NCBI RefSeq assembly: GCF_029193575.1
Contig: NZ_JARGCS010000007.1
Span: 62,001 to 126,000 of the forward strand
Source of the DNA: Pseudomonas entomophila
Lineage (GTDB): Bacteria; Pseudomonadota; Gammaproteobacteria; Pseudomonadales; Pseudomonadaceae
Length of the DNA stretch: 64,000 nucleotides
Direction: 5' to 3'
Positions 44,475 to 53,054 of the stretch are shown one piece after another. Under the pieces are notes generated by a model. That model searched no databases and was not told where the DNA came from. It was given only the letters and a program-made list of their open reading frames with translations. Both the position numbers and the translations under genes were made by a program. How positions within the stretch are numbered: the stretch's first letter is position 1; each line of letters begins with the position of its first letter.

Positions 44475-45434
44475 TTATGAGCGCTCTAGTACGCCCGTTC
44501 CATCCAGTTGCGCCAGTGTGGCCTGCAACACCTCGCGCAACGCAGTGAGGGTTTCCGGCTCGCGGCTGCCGGCCAACTGCGCCAGTTGCGCGGCGATGCT
44601 GGCCAGGGGCGAGGGGTCTGGCAGGTCGAGGTGTTCAGGCAGGATCTGCTCGCCCTCGGCCAACAGCAGGGCGAAGTGGATGACGTTCTCCAGCTCGCGC
44701 GTATTACCCGGCCAGGCATGAGCCTCCAGAGCCTGCTGCGCCGCTTCGCTGATCAACGGCACAGGGCGGTCCAGGCGCACGCTGTAGATGCCGACGAAGT
44801 ATTCGGCCAGCGGCAGAATGTCGCCGACCCGCTCGCGCAGCGCCGGCAACTCCAGCTCACCCTCGTGCAGGTAGTGATAAAGCCGCTCGTTGAACCGCCC
44901 GGCGCGCACCGCCTGGGCCAGGTCGATGCTGGACGCAGCGACCAGGCGCACGTCCACCGCCTGCGGGTGCTGGGCACCAACCCGGGTGACCTCGCGGTTC
45001 TCCAGCGCCGCCAGCAACTTGCCCTGGATCGCCAGCGGCAGGTCGGCGATCTCGTCCAGGTACAACGTGCCGCCGTTGGCCGAGCCAAACCAGCCAGCGC
45101 GGCTGCTCGCGGTGCCGCCATGGCTGCCGGCGCTGTAGCCGAACAGCTCGGCGTCGGCGTAGGTGGGGCTGATGGCCGCGCAGTTGACCGAGACGAACAG
45201 CCCGCCACGGTCACTGGCGCGGTGGATTTGCCGGGCCAGCAGCTCCTTGCCGGTGCCGGTCGCGCCACGGATCAGCACCGGCAGCGGTTGCGGCGCGAGG
45301 CGCTCGAGGGCCTGGCGCAGTTGCTGCGAACGCGGGTCGACGAACACCAGCGCCTTGGCGCGGATGCTCAGCGGGCTCTTGTCCAGTTCAGGGAAGGTCA
45401 GCAGCGGCTGGCCGAAGGGGGTGTGAAAGGTCAT
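44475..45434 (-). CDS. Atypical sigma54-type AAA+ activator lacking GAFTGA
   Basis: A 319-residue protein made almost only of the AAA+ domain of enhancer-binding proteins: Walker A GATGTGKE (57-64), VSVNCAAISPTYADAELFG, Walker B GGTLYLDEIADLPL (121-134), FNERLYHYLHEGELELPALRERVGDI and WPGNTRELENVI. The loop that should read GAFTGA is instead GSHGGT (103-108), and the C-terminus has no recognisable Fis-type helix-turn-helix. There is no receiver domain. It is related to SfnR-type regulators of sulfone metabolism by size and setting, but may not activate sigma54 in the usual way. Start 45434 is the first ATG of homology. Confidence 0.83.
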   Translation of the reverse strand: MTFHTPFGQPLLTFPELDKSPLSIRAKALVFVDPRSQQLRQALERLAPQPLPVLIRGATGTGKELLARQIHRASDRGGLFVSVNCAAISPTYADAELFGYSAGSHGGTASSRAGWFGSANGGTLYLDEIADLPLAIQGKLLAALENREVTRVGAQHPQAVDVRLVAASSIDLAQAVRAGRFNERLYHYLHEGELELPALRERVGDILPLAEYFVGIYSVRLDRPVPLISEAAQQALEAHAWPGNTRELENVIHFALLLAEGEQILPEHLDLPDPSPLASIAAQLAQLAGSREPETLTALREVLQATLAQLDGTGVLERS

Positions 45435-45498
45435 GGAAAACTCCCGCCCCGACCGCTGCCGGCCGAGGATCCAGGTAACTCGATGAAAGGCCGCCGGA

Positions 45499-46080
45499 TC
45501 AGGCGCGACGCAGGGCGCGCTGTTCGATCCGACCTTGCAGGCGGTACAGGTAGGCGAAACCCTGTTCCCAGCGTTCGTGCCCGGACTTGACGTTGATGTG
45601 CCCGGCATTGGCCAGCAAGCCGGCCTCCGCGCCCCAGGCCTTGGCCAGGGACAGCGCGCGCGGCACGCTCACGGCGGGGTCGTTGTCGGAGCTGACCACC
45701 TGGCTGGGGAACGGCAACACCTGCTGCGGGATCGGCGCGAAGTTGCGCAGGGCTGGCGCGCAGGTGGGGCGCTCGACGTCGGCCGGCGCCACCAGCAATG
45801 CGCCACGCACCCGGCGCAGCAAGGCCGGGCTGGCCTGCGCGGCCCAGTGGGCGATGGTGATGCAACCCAGGCTGTGGGCGATGAGGATCACCGGCGAAGA
45901 CTCGGCGGCGACCGCCTGCTCCAGCGCCTGCACCCAGTCGCGCCGCTGCGGGGTGAGCCAGTCGTGCTGCTCGACCCGGGCGCTGTTGGGCAGGCTGCGC
46001 TGCCAGTGGCTTTGCCAATGGTTGTCTGGCGATCCTTGCCAGCCCGGCACAATCAGGTAACGAATCGACTCATTGCGCAT
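45499..46080 (-). CDS. RBBP9/YdeN-family serine hydrolase
   Basis: A 193-residue small alpha/beta hydrolase with LIVPGWQGSPDNHWQSHW, nucleophile serine in IAHSLGCITIAHW, acid in SSDNDPAVS and histidine in NAGHIN. Substrate unknown. Start 46080 follows an AAGGAGG site. It is upstream of the atypical activator (64-bp gap) and metQ on the same strand, so the three may form an operon. AT-rich sequence with GGAATAAGAA lies 67 bp upstream. Confidence 0.88.
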   Translation of the reverse strand: MRNESIRYLIVPGWQGSPDNHWQSHWQRSLPNSARVEQHDWLTPQRRDWVQALEQAVAAESSPVILIAHSLGCITIAHWAAQASPALLRRVRGALLVAPADVERPTCAPALRNFAPIPQQVLPFPSQVVSSDNDPAVSVPRALSLAKAWGAEAGLLANAGHINVKSGHERWEQGFAYLYRLQGRIEQRALRRA

Positions 46081-46202
46081 GGGGACGCCTCCTTGGAAGT
46101 TTGCGTGCTTGGGGTCCAAGTATAGGGAGGCGGTTATATTCGTAAAGGAATAAGAAGCTATTTATTAATAACCGTATTTAAGCTGATTGCACGCCCCCTT
46201 AA

Positions 46203-46296
46203 TAGGAGCGGCTTGCCCCGCGATGGCGTCCGCGCAGACCACCATGTTGTCCAGACGGACGCCATCGCGGGGCAAGCCCGCTTCGCTCCTGCAAGG
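46203..46296. repeat. Inverted REP pair with perfect 22-bp arms
   Basis: Arms 46211-46232 and 46256-46277 are perfect reverse complements over 22 bp, covering the REP core GCTTGCCCCGCGATGG plus flanking GCGTCCG. The unit sits between the exbD terminator and the hydrolase promoter. Confidence 0.88.
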
Positions 46297-46320
46297 GGGC
46301 GTATCGTGGCTGATGCCCAT

Positions 46321-46357
46321 AAAAAAAGGGCCATCCCCTGCCAAGGAAAATGGCCCT
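46321..46357 (-). terminator. Intrinsic terminator of tonB-exbB-exbD
   Basis: On the minus strand, an 8-bp stem (AGGGCCAT / ATGGCCCT) with a 15-base loop is followed by a run of seven T residues. Confidence 0.88.
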
Positions 46358-46387
46358 GAAGCACTTGCCTGAAGAGGATGTAGCCAG

Positions 46388-46789
46388 TCAGCGGGCGGTG
46401 ATCACCGCCAGCTTGGTGATGCCGGCGCGTTCGATGGCGGCCATCGCCCGCGCCACTTCGCCGTAGTTCACGCCATCGTCGGCCTGCAACTGCACGCGCA
46501 GCTCGGCGTCCTTGTCCTTCGCGGCCTTGAGGTTGGTCTCCAGCAAATCCGGCTGGATCTCGTCCTTGTTGATGAACAGCTTGCCGCCGCCATCGATGCT
46601 CACCACCAGCGGGTCCTTCTGCTCCACCGGGGCCACGGCCTCGGTCTTGGGCAGGTTGATCGGAATAGCGTTGGTCAGCAGCGGCGCGGTGACGATGAAC
46701 ACCACCAGCAGCACCAGCATGACGTCCACCAACGGCGTGACGTTGATTTCGCTAAGGACTTCGTCGCTGTCCTGGGTCGAGAAAGCCAT
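46388..46789 (-). CDS. exbD: ExbD biopolymer transport protein
   Basis: A 133-residue inner-membrane protein with one TM near residues 20-40 (EINVTPLVDVMLVLLVVFIVTAPL) that holds the conserved Asp of the proton path, and a periplasmic domain. With ExbB it energises TonB. It starts one base after the exbB stop and ends the three-gene tonB-exbB-exbD operon. Confidence 0.95.
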   Translation of the reverse strand: MAFSTQDSDEVLSEINVTPLVDVMLVLLVVFIVTAPLLTNAIPINLPKTEAVAPVEQKDPLVVSIDGGGKLFINKDEIQPDLLETNLKAAKDKDAELRVQLQADDGVNYGEVARAMAAIERAGITKLAVITAR

Positions 46790-46790
46790 T

Positions 46791-47513
46791 TCAGGACGCC
46801 TCCTTCACCGGCTGGGTGAAACCGGCCTGCTGCTTGTGCACGGCGGGGTGCACCAGCACGCGGAAGGCACTCTTCTGCGCCAGGCTGTAGAAGTCGTGGG
46901 CGAAGTCGTCGAGGTCGGCGGCGGTGAGCTTGAGGCGGCGCAGGAAGTAGTTGTAGACCAGCACCGCTGGCACCGCGACGGCGATACCCACGCCGGTGGC
47001 GACCAGCGCCGCGCCGATCGGGCCGGCCACGGTTTCAAGGCTCGCCGAGCCCGCCGCGCTGATGCCCTTGAGCGCTTCCATGATGCCCCACACGGTGCCG
47101 AACAGGCCGATGAACGGTGAGGTGCTGCCGATACTGGCGACCACCGCCAGGCCGGTCTCCAGCGAACGGCGCTCACGCACGATCTGCTGGCGCAGGGCGC
47201 GTTCGAGGCGGTCCTGGTGGTTGATCGCGTGGCTCAGGTCGCTGGCCTGGCCCGGCTCGCCGACGGCGATGGCGGCGTAGCCGGCTTGGGCGACGCGAGC
47301 GGCAGGGCCGGGTTGCTCGTGGCTGATCTGCGCGGCCGAGTCGAGGCTCGAAGCGGCCCAGAACTGGGCGTGGAAGCGTTTGTCCTGGTTCTTCAGGCGC
47401 ACGAACTGCACGACCTTGGCCAGGGCCAGCGCCCAGGTGACCACGGAGAAACCAACCAGCAGCCAGATGACCGCGCTTTCAACGGATTCGAGGGGGGATG
47501 CCAACAGGCTCAT
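46791..47513 (-). CDS. exbB: ExbB proton channel protein
   Basis: A 240-residue inner-membrane protein of the MotA/TolQ/ExbB family with three TM segments (about 12-32, 126-148 and 165-190). The conserved SIGSTSPFIGLFGTVWGIMEAL and ATGVGIAVAVPAVLVYNYFLRR lie in TM2-TM3. It forms the pentameric motor with ExbD. It lies 50 bp downstream of tonB. Confidence 0.95.
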   Translation of the reverse strand: MSLLASPLESVESAVIWLLVGFSVVTWALALAKVVQFVRLKNQDKRFHAQFWAASSLDSAAQISHEQPGPAARVAQAGYAAIAVGEPGQASDLSHAINHQDRLERALRQQIVRERRSLETGLAVVASIGSTSPFIGLFGTVWGIMEALKGISAAGSASLETVAGPIGAALVATGVGIAVAVPAVLVYNYFLRRLKLTAADLDDFAHDFYSLAQKSAFRVLVHPAVHKQQAGFTQPVKEAS

Positions 47514-47563
47514 GATGAAGTCTTCCTATGTTCTGTTCGGTTCTGTTCAGTCGAAGGCGCGCA

Positions 47564-48358
47564 TCAACGCAGCTTGAAATCGATGGGTACGCTGACCCAG
47601 CCGGTCTGGGCCACGTCGCCCTGCTTGGCCGGCACGAAGCTCCAGCGCTTCACTGCGGCCAGCGCGGCGTCGTCCAAGGCCTGGCGACCACTGCTCGTCT
47701 GGATCTGGATCTGCCCCGGCTTGCCGCTGGGCAGCACCTCGACCCGCAACAGCACGGTGCCTTCCCAACCCCGGCGTTGGGCCAGTTGCGGGTACTCCGG
47801 CGCCGGGTTCTTCAGGTAGGCGGCGTTGGCCGATGCCGGCGTCACTGGCGCCGGCGCAGGTGGCGGTGGCGCGGGTGGCGCGGGGGCAGCCACAGGTTGG
47901 GGCGGCGGCGCTTCGACGGGCTTGGGCTGCGGCTTGGCCACGGGCTTGGGCACTGGCTTGGGTTTCGGCACGGGCTTGGGTGCGGGCTTGGCGGCCAGCT
48001 CGTCGACCACCGGAGGCGGTGGCGGCGGTGGCTCGACCACGGGCACCGGGGGCGGCGGCTCCACTACGGGTGGGGCCGGTGCGGCGAATTCGATGGTCAT
48101 GGGTGGGATCTTCGGCGGGATCACCGGCAGCTCAGGCGTCGGCTTCTGGCTGACCCAGTAGGCGGCGGCACCGTGCAGCACCAGCACCAGCAAACCCAGC
48201 AGCAGTTTGTCGCGGCGCTTCAGGCCGCTGACCGGGGTGCGTTGCAGGCGCAGTTGCGCCAGGGGCAGGCGAAGCGTCCGTCCAAGCTCGACCAGGTCGC
48301 CCGAGGCCGGGCGCCATGGCTGGTCGTAGGCCCTGACGGCCGTCTGGACATTACCCAT
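47564..48358 (-). CDS. tonB: TonB energy transducer
   Basis: A 264-residue TonB with a long cytoplasmic N-tail (about 50 residues), one TM near 52-70 (LLLGLLVLVLHGAAAYWV), a very Pro/Lys-rich periplasmic spacer (about 72-180, with repeats of PKPVPKP type) and a C-terminal TonB_C domain (YPQLAQRRGWEGTVLLRVEVLPSG). It opens outer-membrane TonB-dependent receptors. Being first in a tonB-exbB-exbD operon flanked by sulfate and methionine uptake genes, it may serve receptors for organosulfur compounds rather than siderophores; this is inference. Confidence 0.95.
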   Translation of the reverse strand: MGNVQTAVRAYDQPWRPASGDLVELGRTLRLPLAQLRLQRTPVSGLKRRDKLLLGLLVLVLHGAAAYWVSQKPTPELPVIPPKIPPMTIEFAAPAPPVVEPPPPVPVVEPPPPPPPVVDELAAKPAPKPVPKPKPVPKPVAKPQPKPVEAPPPQPVAAPAPPAPPPPAPAPVTPASANAAYLKNPAPEYPQLAQRRGWEGTVLLRVEVLPSGKPGQIQIQTSSGRQALDDAALAAVKRWSFVPAKQGDVAQTGWVSVPIDFKLR

Positions 48359-48696
48359 TGATTGAAACTCCTGGGGTGTTGATTCAGGTCTGTGGCTGAA
48401 TCATCGGTGCCAGACGCTTATCTCTGAAAGTAATGTTTAAAATTAAAGCTATATCTTTATCGAATATCGGATTTTGGAGATTACCGCAAAGCCCCGTGGG
48501 GCAAGGGCTGTAGCGGTAGGGGCGGAAAGTCATGCATGGCCGGCATGCAAAATATTCGTGAAAGGCATCAAAATTCGGCGAGGGCTGCGCCCCCGATCGC
48601 GGAGCGAGCCCGCTCAGACCGCGACGAGCCGCACAGCGTCGCCCAGGCAATAAAAAACCCGGGCGGCGAACCCGGGTTCTTCATGCACACGGCAGC
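48359..48696. other. tonB promoter region and downstream end of cysA
   Basis: The 338-bp gap has an AT-rich stretch at about 48415-48480 (AATGTTTAAAATTAAAGCTA and following) that should hold the tonB promoter; no clear Fur box is seen. A single REP-like core lies at 48593-48617 and the cysA terminator at 48652-48678. No gene is seen. Confidence 0.6.
48652..48678 (-). terminator. Intrinsic terminator of the sulfate transport operon
   Basis: An 8-bp stem (AACCCGGG / CCCGGGTT) with a 7-base loop, followed on the minus strand by a run of six T residues, 19 bases past the cysA stop. Confidence 0.88.
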
Positions 48697-49686
48697 TTAG
48701 ATATCCGCCACCTTCTGCCACACCTTCGGCCGGAAGAACAACGTCTCCCCGCGCGCCAGCCCGCTCAGGCTGTCGTGGTCCTTGACCACCTCGGCCTCGA
48801 TCAGCTCGCTCTGCCCTTCCACCTTCAGTGTCACCCGCGTGGTCGCGCCCAGCGGGCGGATGTCGCGGACTTCGGCGGCATGGTGGCCTTCGGTTTCATG
48901 GCGCGACAGCGACACCTCGTGCGGGCGGAACAGCACGTGGTGGCCCTCGCTCAGGCTCAGGCGGTTGGAGTCGCCGAGGAAGTGGTAGACGAAGTCGTTG
49001 GCCGGCTTCTCGTACACCTCGCCCGGTGAGCCGATCTGCTCGATCACGCCCTTGTTCATCACCACGATACGGTCGGCCACTTCCATGGCTTCTTCCTGGT
49101 CGTGGGTCACGAACACCGACGTCAGGTTGATATCCTCGTGCAGGCGCGCCAGCCAGCGGCGCAGCTCCTTGCGCACCTTGGCGTCGAGGGCGCCGAACGG
49201 CTCGTCGAGCAGCAGCACCTTGGGCTCCACCGCCAGGGCGCGGGCCAGGGCGATACGCTGGCGCTGGCCACCGGAGAGCTGCTCGGGGTAGCGGTCGGAG
49301 AGCCAGTCGAGCTGGACCATGTTCAGCAGTTCATGGACCTTCTCGGCGATCTTGCTTTCGCTCGGGCGCTCGCCCTTGGGCTTCATGCGCAGGCCGAAAG
49401 CGACGTTGTCGAACACGCTCATGTGGCGGAACAGCGCGTAGTGCTGGAACACGAAACCGACGTTGCGGTCACGCACATCGTGGCCGGAAACGTCTTCGCC
49501 GTGGAACACGATAGTGCCGTCGTCCGGGGTTTCCAGGCCGGCGATGATGCGCAGCAGGGTGGTCTTGCCGCAGCCGGACGGGCCGAGCAGGGCCACCAGT
49601 TCGCCGCTGTGGATATCCAGGTTGATGTTGTCCAGTGCCTGGAAGGCGTTGAAACGCTTGCTGACGTTACGAACTTCGATCGACAT
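48697..49686 (-). CDS. cysA: Sulfate/thiosulfate ABC transporter ATP-binding protein
   Basis: A 329-residue ATPase: Walker [11 protein letters not shown]-loop [20 protein letters not shown], signature LSGGQRQR, Walker [13 protein letters not shown], and a C-terminal TOBE-like domain (about 240-325). The N-terminal sequence [20 protein letters not shown] is typical of CysA. It is last in the oscA-sbp-cysT-cysW-cysA run and drives sulfate uptake. Confidence 0.96.
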   Translation of the reverse strand: MSIEVRNVSKRFNAFQALDNINLDIHSGELVALLGPSGCGKTTLLRIIAGLETPDDGTIVFHGEDVSGHDVRDRNVGFVFQHYALFRHMSVFDNVAFGLRMKPKGERPSESKIAEKVHELLNMVQLDWLSDRYPEQLSGGQRQRIALARALAVEPKVLLLDEPFGALDAKVRKELRRWLARLHEDINLTSVFVTHDQEEAMEVADRIVVMNKGVIEQIGSPGEVYEKPANDFVYHFLGDSNRLSLSEGHHVLFRPHEVSLSRHETEGHHAAEVRDIRPLGATTRVTLKVEGQSELIEAEVVKDHDSLSGLARGETLFFRPKVWQKVADI

Positions 49687-49689
49687 GAA

Positions 49690-50562
49690 TTATTCCTCGG
49701 CCGCGCCATGGCGCAGACGGTTGATACGGTTCTCGCTCCACTGCTTGAGCAGCAGGATGAAGAGCGCCAGGATCAGCAGCAGGCTGGCCACGCTGAAGGC
49801 CGCGACGTGGTTGTACTCGTTGTAGAGGATCTCCACGTGCAGCGGCAAGGTGTTGGTGACGCCACGGATGTGCCCGGACACCACCGACACCGCGCCGAAC
49901 TCTCCCATCGCCCGCGCGGTGCACAGCACCACGCCGTAGATCAGGCCCCACTTGATGTTCGGCAGGGTCACGTGCCAGAACATCTGCCAGCCGTTGGCGC
50001 CCAGCAGGCGCGCGGCTTCCTCCTCCTGGGTGCCCTGCTCCTGCATCAGCGGGATCAGCTCGCGGGCGACGAAGGGCACGGTGACGAAGATGGTCGCCAG
50101 GACGATGCCTGGCAGGGCGAAGACGATCTGGATGTCGTGGTCCTGCAACCACGGCCCGAGCAGGCCCTGGGCGCCGAACATCAACACGTAGACCAGGCCG
50201 GCGATCACCGGCGAGACCGAGAACGGCAAGTCGATCAGCGTCACCAGCACGCTCTTGCCACGGAAGGTGTACTTGCTCACGCACCAGGCGGCGCTGACGC
50301 CGAACACCAGGTTCAGCGGCACCGAGATGACCACGGCGAGCAGGGTCAGCTTCAGGGCCGACAGGGCATCGGGCTCGAAGATCGCCTCGAAGAACGTGCC
50401 GAAGCCGTTCTTCAGCGCCTGCGACACCACGATCACCAACGGCAGCAGGAGGAACAACGCGAACACCAGCCAGCCAAGGCCGATCAGCACGCGGCGCGCG
50501 GTCGGGCTGCCACGCCGGGCGGCGTTGGCGGCGGCGGTGGCGCCGATAGAAGTCGAAGACAT
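49690..50562 (-). CDS. cysW: Sulfate ABC transporter permease CysW
   Basis: A 290-residue permease with about six TM segments and the CysW loop [31 protein letters not shown] that binds CysA; the segment [19 protein letters not shown] is diagnostic of CysW. I start at ATG 50562 after GAAGGAGG; ATG 50580 is also in frame but overlaps the cysT end. It is 3 bp upstream of cysA. Confidence 0.95.
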   Translation of the reverse strand: MSSTSIGATAAANAARRGSPTARRVLIGLGWLVFALFLLLPLVIVVSQALKNGFGTFFEAIFEPDALSALKLTLLAVVISVPLNLVFGVSAAWCVSKYTFRGKSVLVTLIDLPFSVSPVIAGLVYVLMFGAQGLLGPWLQDHDIQIVFALPGIVLATIFVTVPFVARELIPLMQEQGTQEEEAARLLGANGWQMFWHVTLPNIKWGLIYGVVLCTARAMGEFGAVSVVSGHIRGVTNTLPLHVEILYNEYNHVAAFSVASLLLILALFILLLKQWSENRINRLRHGAAEE

Positions 50563-50576
50563 GGGCCAGGCCTCCT

Positions 50577-51395
50577 TCAAGGGGTTTCGATGCGCCGCTG
50601 CAGCAAGTTGATCAGCAGCAGCAGGATGAAGGAAACCACCAGCATCAGCACGCCGATGGCCGTGGCGCCGGTGTAGTCGTACTGGTCGAGCTTGACCATG
50701 ATCAGCAGCGGCAGGATCTCGGTCTTCATCGGCATGTTGCCGGCGATGAAGATCACCGAACCGTACTCACCCACGCCTCGGGCGAAGGCCAGGGCGAAGC
50801 CGGTCAGCCAGGCCGGCAGCAGCGCCGGCGCGAGCACGTGGCGGAACACCTGCAACGGCTTGGCGCCAAGGCAGGCGGCGGCCTCCTCGACCTCGCGCGG
50901 GATGTCGGCCAACACCGGCTGCACCGTGCGCACCACGAACGGCAGGGTGACGAAGGTCAGGGCCAGGGTGATGCCCAGCGGGGTGTAGGCGATCTTGAAG
51001 CCCAGGTCGGTGGCGAACTGGCCGACCCAGCCCGCAGGGGCGTACAGGGCGGTCAGGGCGATACCGGCGACGGCGGTGGGCAGGGCGAACGGCAGGTCGA
51101 TCATCGCATCGATGACCTTGCGCCCGGGGAAGGTGTAGCGCACCAGCACCCAGGCCAGCAGGGTGCCGATCACGCCATTGATGATGGCGGCGAACAGGGC
51201 GGTGCCGAAACTCAGCTTCAGGGCGGCGAGCACCCGTGGCGCGCTGACGATGTTCCAGAACTGCTCCCAGGTGAGCTGCGCGGCATGCACGAACATGGCG
51301 GCCAGCGGTATGAGCACAATCAGGCTGAGGTACACCAGCGTGTAGCCCAGTGTCAGCCCGAAGCCGGGTATGACGGGGGAGATGCGACGTGACAT
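50577..51395 (-). CDS. cysT: Sulfate ABC transporter permease CysT
   Basis: A 272-residue permease, partner of CysW, with about six TM segments. The CysT-type sequences [29 protein letters not shown] and [34 protein letters not shown] are visible, the second being the ATPase-binding loop. It lies 101 bp downstream of sbp, with a hairpin in between. Confidence 0.95.
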   Translation of the reverse strand: MSRRISPVIPGFGLTLGYTLVYLSLIVLIPLAAMFVHAAQLTWEQFWNIVSAPRVLAALKLSFGTALFAAIINGVIGTLLAWVLVRYTFPGRKVIDAMIDLPFALPTAVAGIALTALYAPAGWVGQFATDLGFKIAYTPLGITLALTFVTLPFVVRTVQPVLADIPREVEEAAACLGAKPLQVFRHVLAPALLPAWLTGFALAFARGVGEYGSVIFIAGNMPMKTEILPLLIMVKLDQYDYTGATAIGVLMLVVSFILLLLINLLQRRIETP

Positions 51396-51419
51396 AAAGG
51401 TCCCTGGTTGAACGCACGA

Positions 51420-51441
51420 GGCCCGGGAGCGCTCCCGGGCC
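51420..51441 (-). terminator. Hairpin between sbp and cysT
   Basis: A perfect 22-bp palindrome with arms GGCCCGGGAGC and GCTCCCGGGCC in the 101-bp gap. No U-run follows, so it more likely attenuates read-through or protects the sbp message from decay, giving more binding protein than permease. Confidence 0.65.
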
Positions 51442-51496
51442 GGTGCAGGCTACTGAAGGGTGTTGCATTCGAGGCCGCGACGCGGCCCCAGCGTTC

Positions 51497-52504
51497 TCAT
51501 TGCGCCTGGTAGATCTGGTCGAACACACCGCCGTCGTTGAAGAACTTCGGTTGCGCAGTCTTCCAGCCGCCGAAGTCCTTGTCGATGGTCACCAGCTCCA
51601 GTTTCGGGAATTGCTTGCCGAATTCGGCGGCAACCTTCTCGTCACGCGGGCGGTAGAAGTTCTCTGCGGCGATCTTCTGACCCGCCGGGCTGTACAGGTG
51701 CTTGAGGTATTCGGTGGCGATCTCGGTATTGCCCTTCTTCTCGGCGTTCTTGTCGACCACGGCCACCGGTGGCTCGGCGAGGATCGACAGCGAAGGCACG
51801 ACGATCTCGAACTTGTCGGCGCCGCCGTCTTCCTTCAGCGCCAGGAAGGCCTCGTTTTCCCAGGCCAGCAGCACGTCGCCCTGGCCGTTGTTGACGAAGG
51901 TGATGGTCGAGCCACGGGCGCCGGTGTCGAGCACCGGTACGTGCTTGAACAGTTCCTGCACGTAGGCCTTGGCCTTGTCTTCGCTACCGCCGGTCTTCAG
52001 GCCGTAGGCCCAGGCGGCGAGGAAGTTCCAGCGCGCACCGCCGGAGGTCTTCGGGTTCGGGGTGATGACCGAGACGTCTTTCTTGACCAGGTCGCCCCAG
52101 TCCTTGATGTTCTTGGGGTTGCCCTTGCGCACCAGGAACACGATGGTCGAGGTGTACGGGGTGCTGGCCTGCGGCAGGCGCTTCTGCCAGTCCTCGGGCA
52201 GGGTCTTGCCGAGCTTGGCGATCTCGTCGATGTCGCCGGCCAGGGCCAGGGTCACCACGTCGGCGCGCAGGCCGTCGATCACCGCGCGGCCCTGCTTGCC
52301 CGAGCCGCCGTGGGATTGCTGGATCTTCACCTTGTCGTCCGGGTGGCTCTGCTGCCAGTGCTTGATGAACTCGGCGTTGTACTGCTGGTACAGCTCACGG
52401 GTCGGGTCGTAGGAGACGTTGAGCAGTTCGTAGTCCTTGGCAACTGCGGAACCGGCAAAGACGGCACTGGCCAGGGCGGCGAGCGCATAACGGCGGATGG
52501 ACAT
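51497..52504 (-). CDS. sbp: Periplasmic sulfate-binding protein
   Basis: A 335-residue protein with signal peptide (cut after AVA, about residue 22) and sulfate-binding motifs: [53 protein letters not shown] and FFRPRDEK-like [13 protein letters not shown] near the C-terminus. Start 52504 has a GGGAG site. It delivers sulfate to CysTW-A and is probably the most abundant product of the operon because of the hairpin after it. Confidence 0.96.
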   Translation of the reverse strand: MSIRRYALAALASAVFAGSAVAKDYELLNVSYDPTRELYQQYNAEFIKHWQQSHPDDKVKIQQSHGGSGKQGRAVIDGLRADVVTLALAGDIDEIAKLGKTLPEDWQKRLPQASTPYTSTIVFLVRKGNPKNIKDWGDLVKKDVSVITPNPKTSGGARWNFLAAWAYGLKTGGSEDKAKAYVQELFKHVPVLDTGARGSTITFVNNGQGDVLLAWENEAFLALKEDGGADKFEIVVPSLSILAEPPVAVVDKNAEKKGNTEIATEYLKHLYSPAGQKIAAENFYRPRDEKVAAEFGKQFPKLELVTIDKDFGGWKTAQPKFFNDGGVFDQIYQAQ

Positions 52505-52551
52505 GGTGAAGCTCCCGATTGGCATTTTTCTAGTTGTGAAGTGTTCGGTGA

Positions 52552-52734
52552 TCAGCCGGACTTGTTGCCCGGCTGCTGCAGGCGGAACTTCTCCTTGCGC
52601 TCGATCTGCACCACCTGCGCGTTGTGCACGGTGATCTCCACCGCGCCGAAACGCAGGTCGCGCAGGGCGCTCTGGATCTCACGCAGAATGGTGGCTTCGT
52701 CCTGACCGTCGATGCTACGCAGCGATGCACTCAT
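52552..52734 (-). CDS. oscA: Sulfur starvation response protein OscA (DUF2292)
   Basis: A 60-residue protein matching the small DUF2292 family: [37 protein letters not shown]. OscA is reported in pseudomonads to be needed for growth on organosulfur compounds under stress. It lies 47 bp upstream of sbp, the conserved position. Start ATG 52734 follows AGGAG; the frame opens at 52803. Confidence 0.9.
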   Translation of the reverse strand: MSASLRSIDGQDEATILREIQSALRDLRFGAVEITVHNAQVVQIERKEKFRLQQPGNKSG

Positions 52735-52821
52735 GCTCGTTCTCCTGAGAGTTTGGGTGCCGGGCAGGGAATTGAAGGGGATGGGTGCCTGGCTTGAAGG
52801 CAATAGTAGTGAGGCGCGGAT

Positions 52822-52846
52822 ATTCTTAAAAATACTGTTTAAGAAT
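52822..52846. promoter_or_regulatory. 25-bp palindrome upstream of oscA
   Basis: ATTCTTAAA, seven bases (AATACTG) and TTTAAGAAT form a perfect 9-bp inverted repeat about 90 bp before the oscA start, in AT-rich sequence. It is a good candidate for an operator of a sulfur regulator such as CysB, although CysB sites are not usually so symmetric. Confidence 0.5.
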
Positions 52847-52910
52847 GTTTATATAACCATCTTGAACGAGGCGTTGAGGGAGCGCCTGTGACAGCAGCGG
52901 TGCTTGGGCA

Positions 52911-53007
52911 GGCCTCATCGCGGAGCGAGCCCGCTCCCACAGGCACCGTGCCGTTCTGGGCATCGGCGGTGAACCTATCGGCGCGGGCTTGCCCCGCGAT
53001 GGGGTCG
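52911..53007. repeat. Inverted pair of REP elements
   Basis: Two REP cores (ATCGCGGAGCGAGCCCGCTC and GGCGCGGGCTTGCCCCGCGA) in opposite orientation downstream of the RND pump gene. Confidence 0.75.
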
Positions 53008-53054
53008 GCACGGGCACAACGAAAACACCCACCCCTAAGGGCCGGTGTCGAGGT

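Larger units (their letters stand above)
46081..46387. other. Promoter, REP pair and terminator between hydrolase and exbD
   Basis: This 307-bp gap holds, in order, the AT-rich hydrolase promoter (46125-46185) with GGAATAAGAA at 46147-46156, a REP pair with perfect 22-bp arms and the exbD terminator. No gene is seen. Confidence 0.7.
52735..53054. other. oscA-sbp promoter region and end of triC
   Basis: The 320-bp gap holds an AT-rich promoter stretch (52815-52860) with a 25-bp palindrome, then an inverted REP pair before the RND gene stop. Part of the stretch lies between convergent ends; no gene is seen. Confidence 0.65.

Noticed and set aside
48359..48696. Fur box for tonB
   Set aside because: AT-rich but without a recognisable GATAATGAT-type 19-mer.
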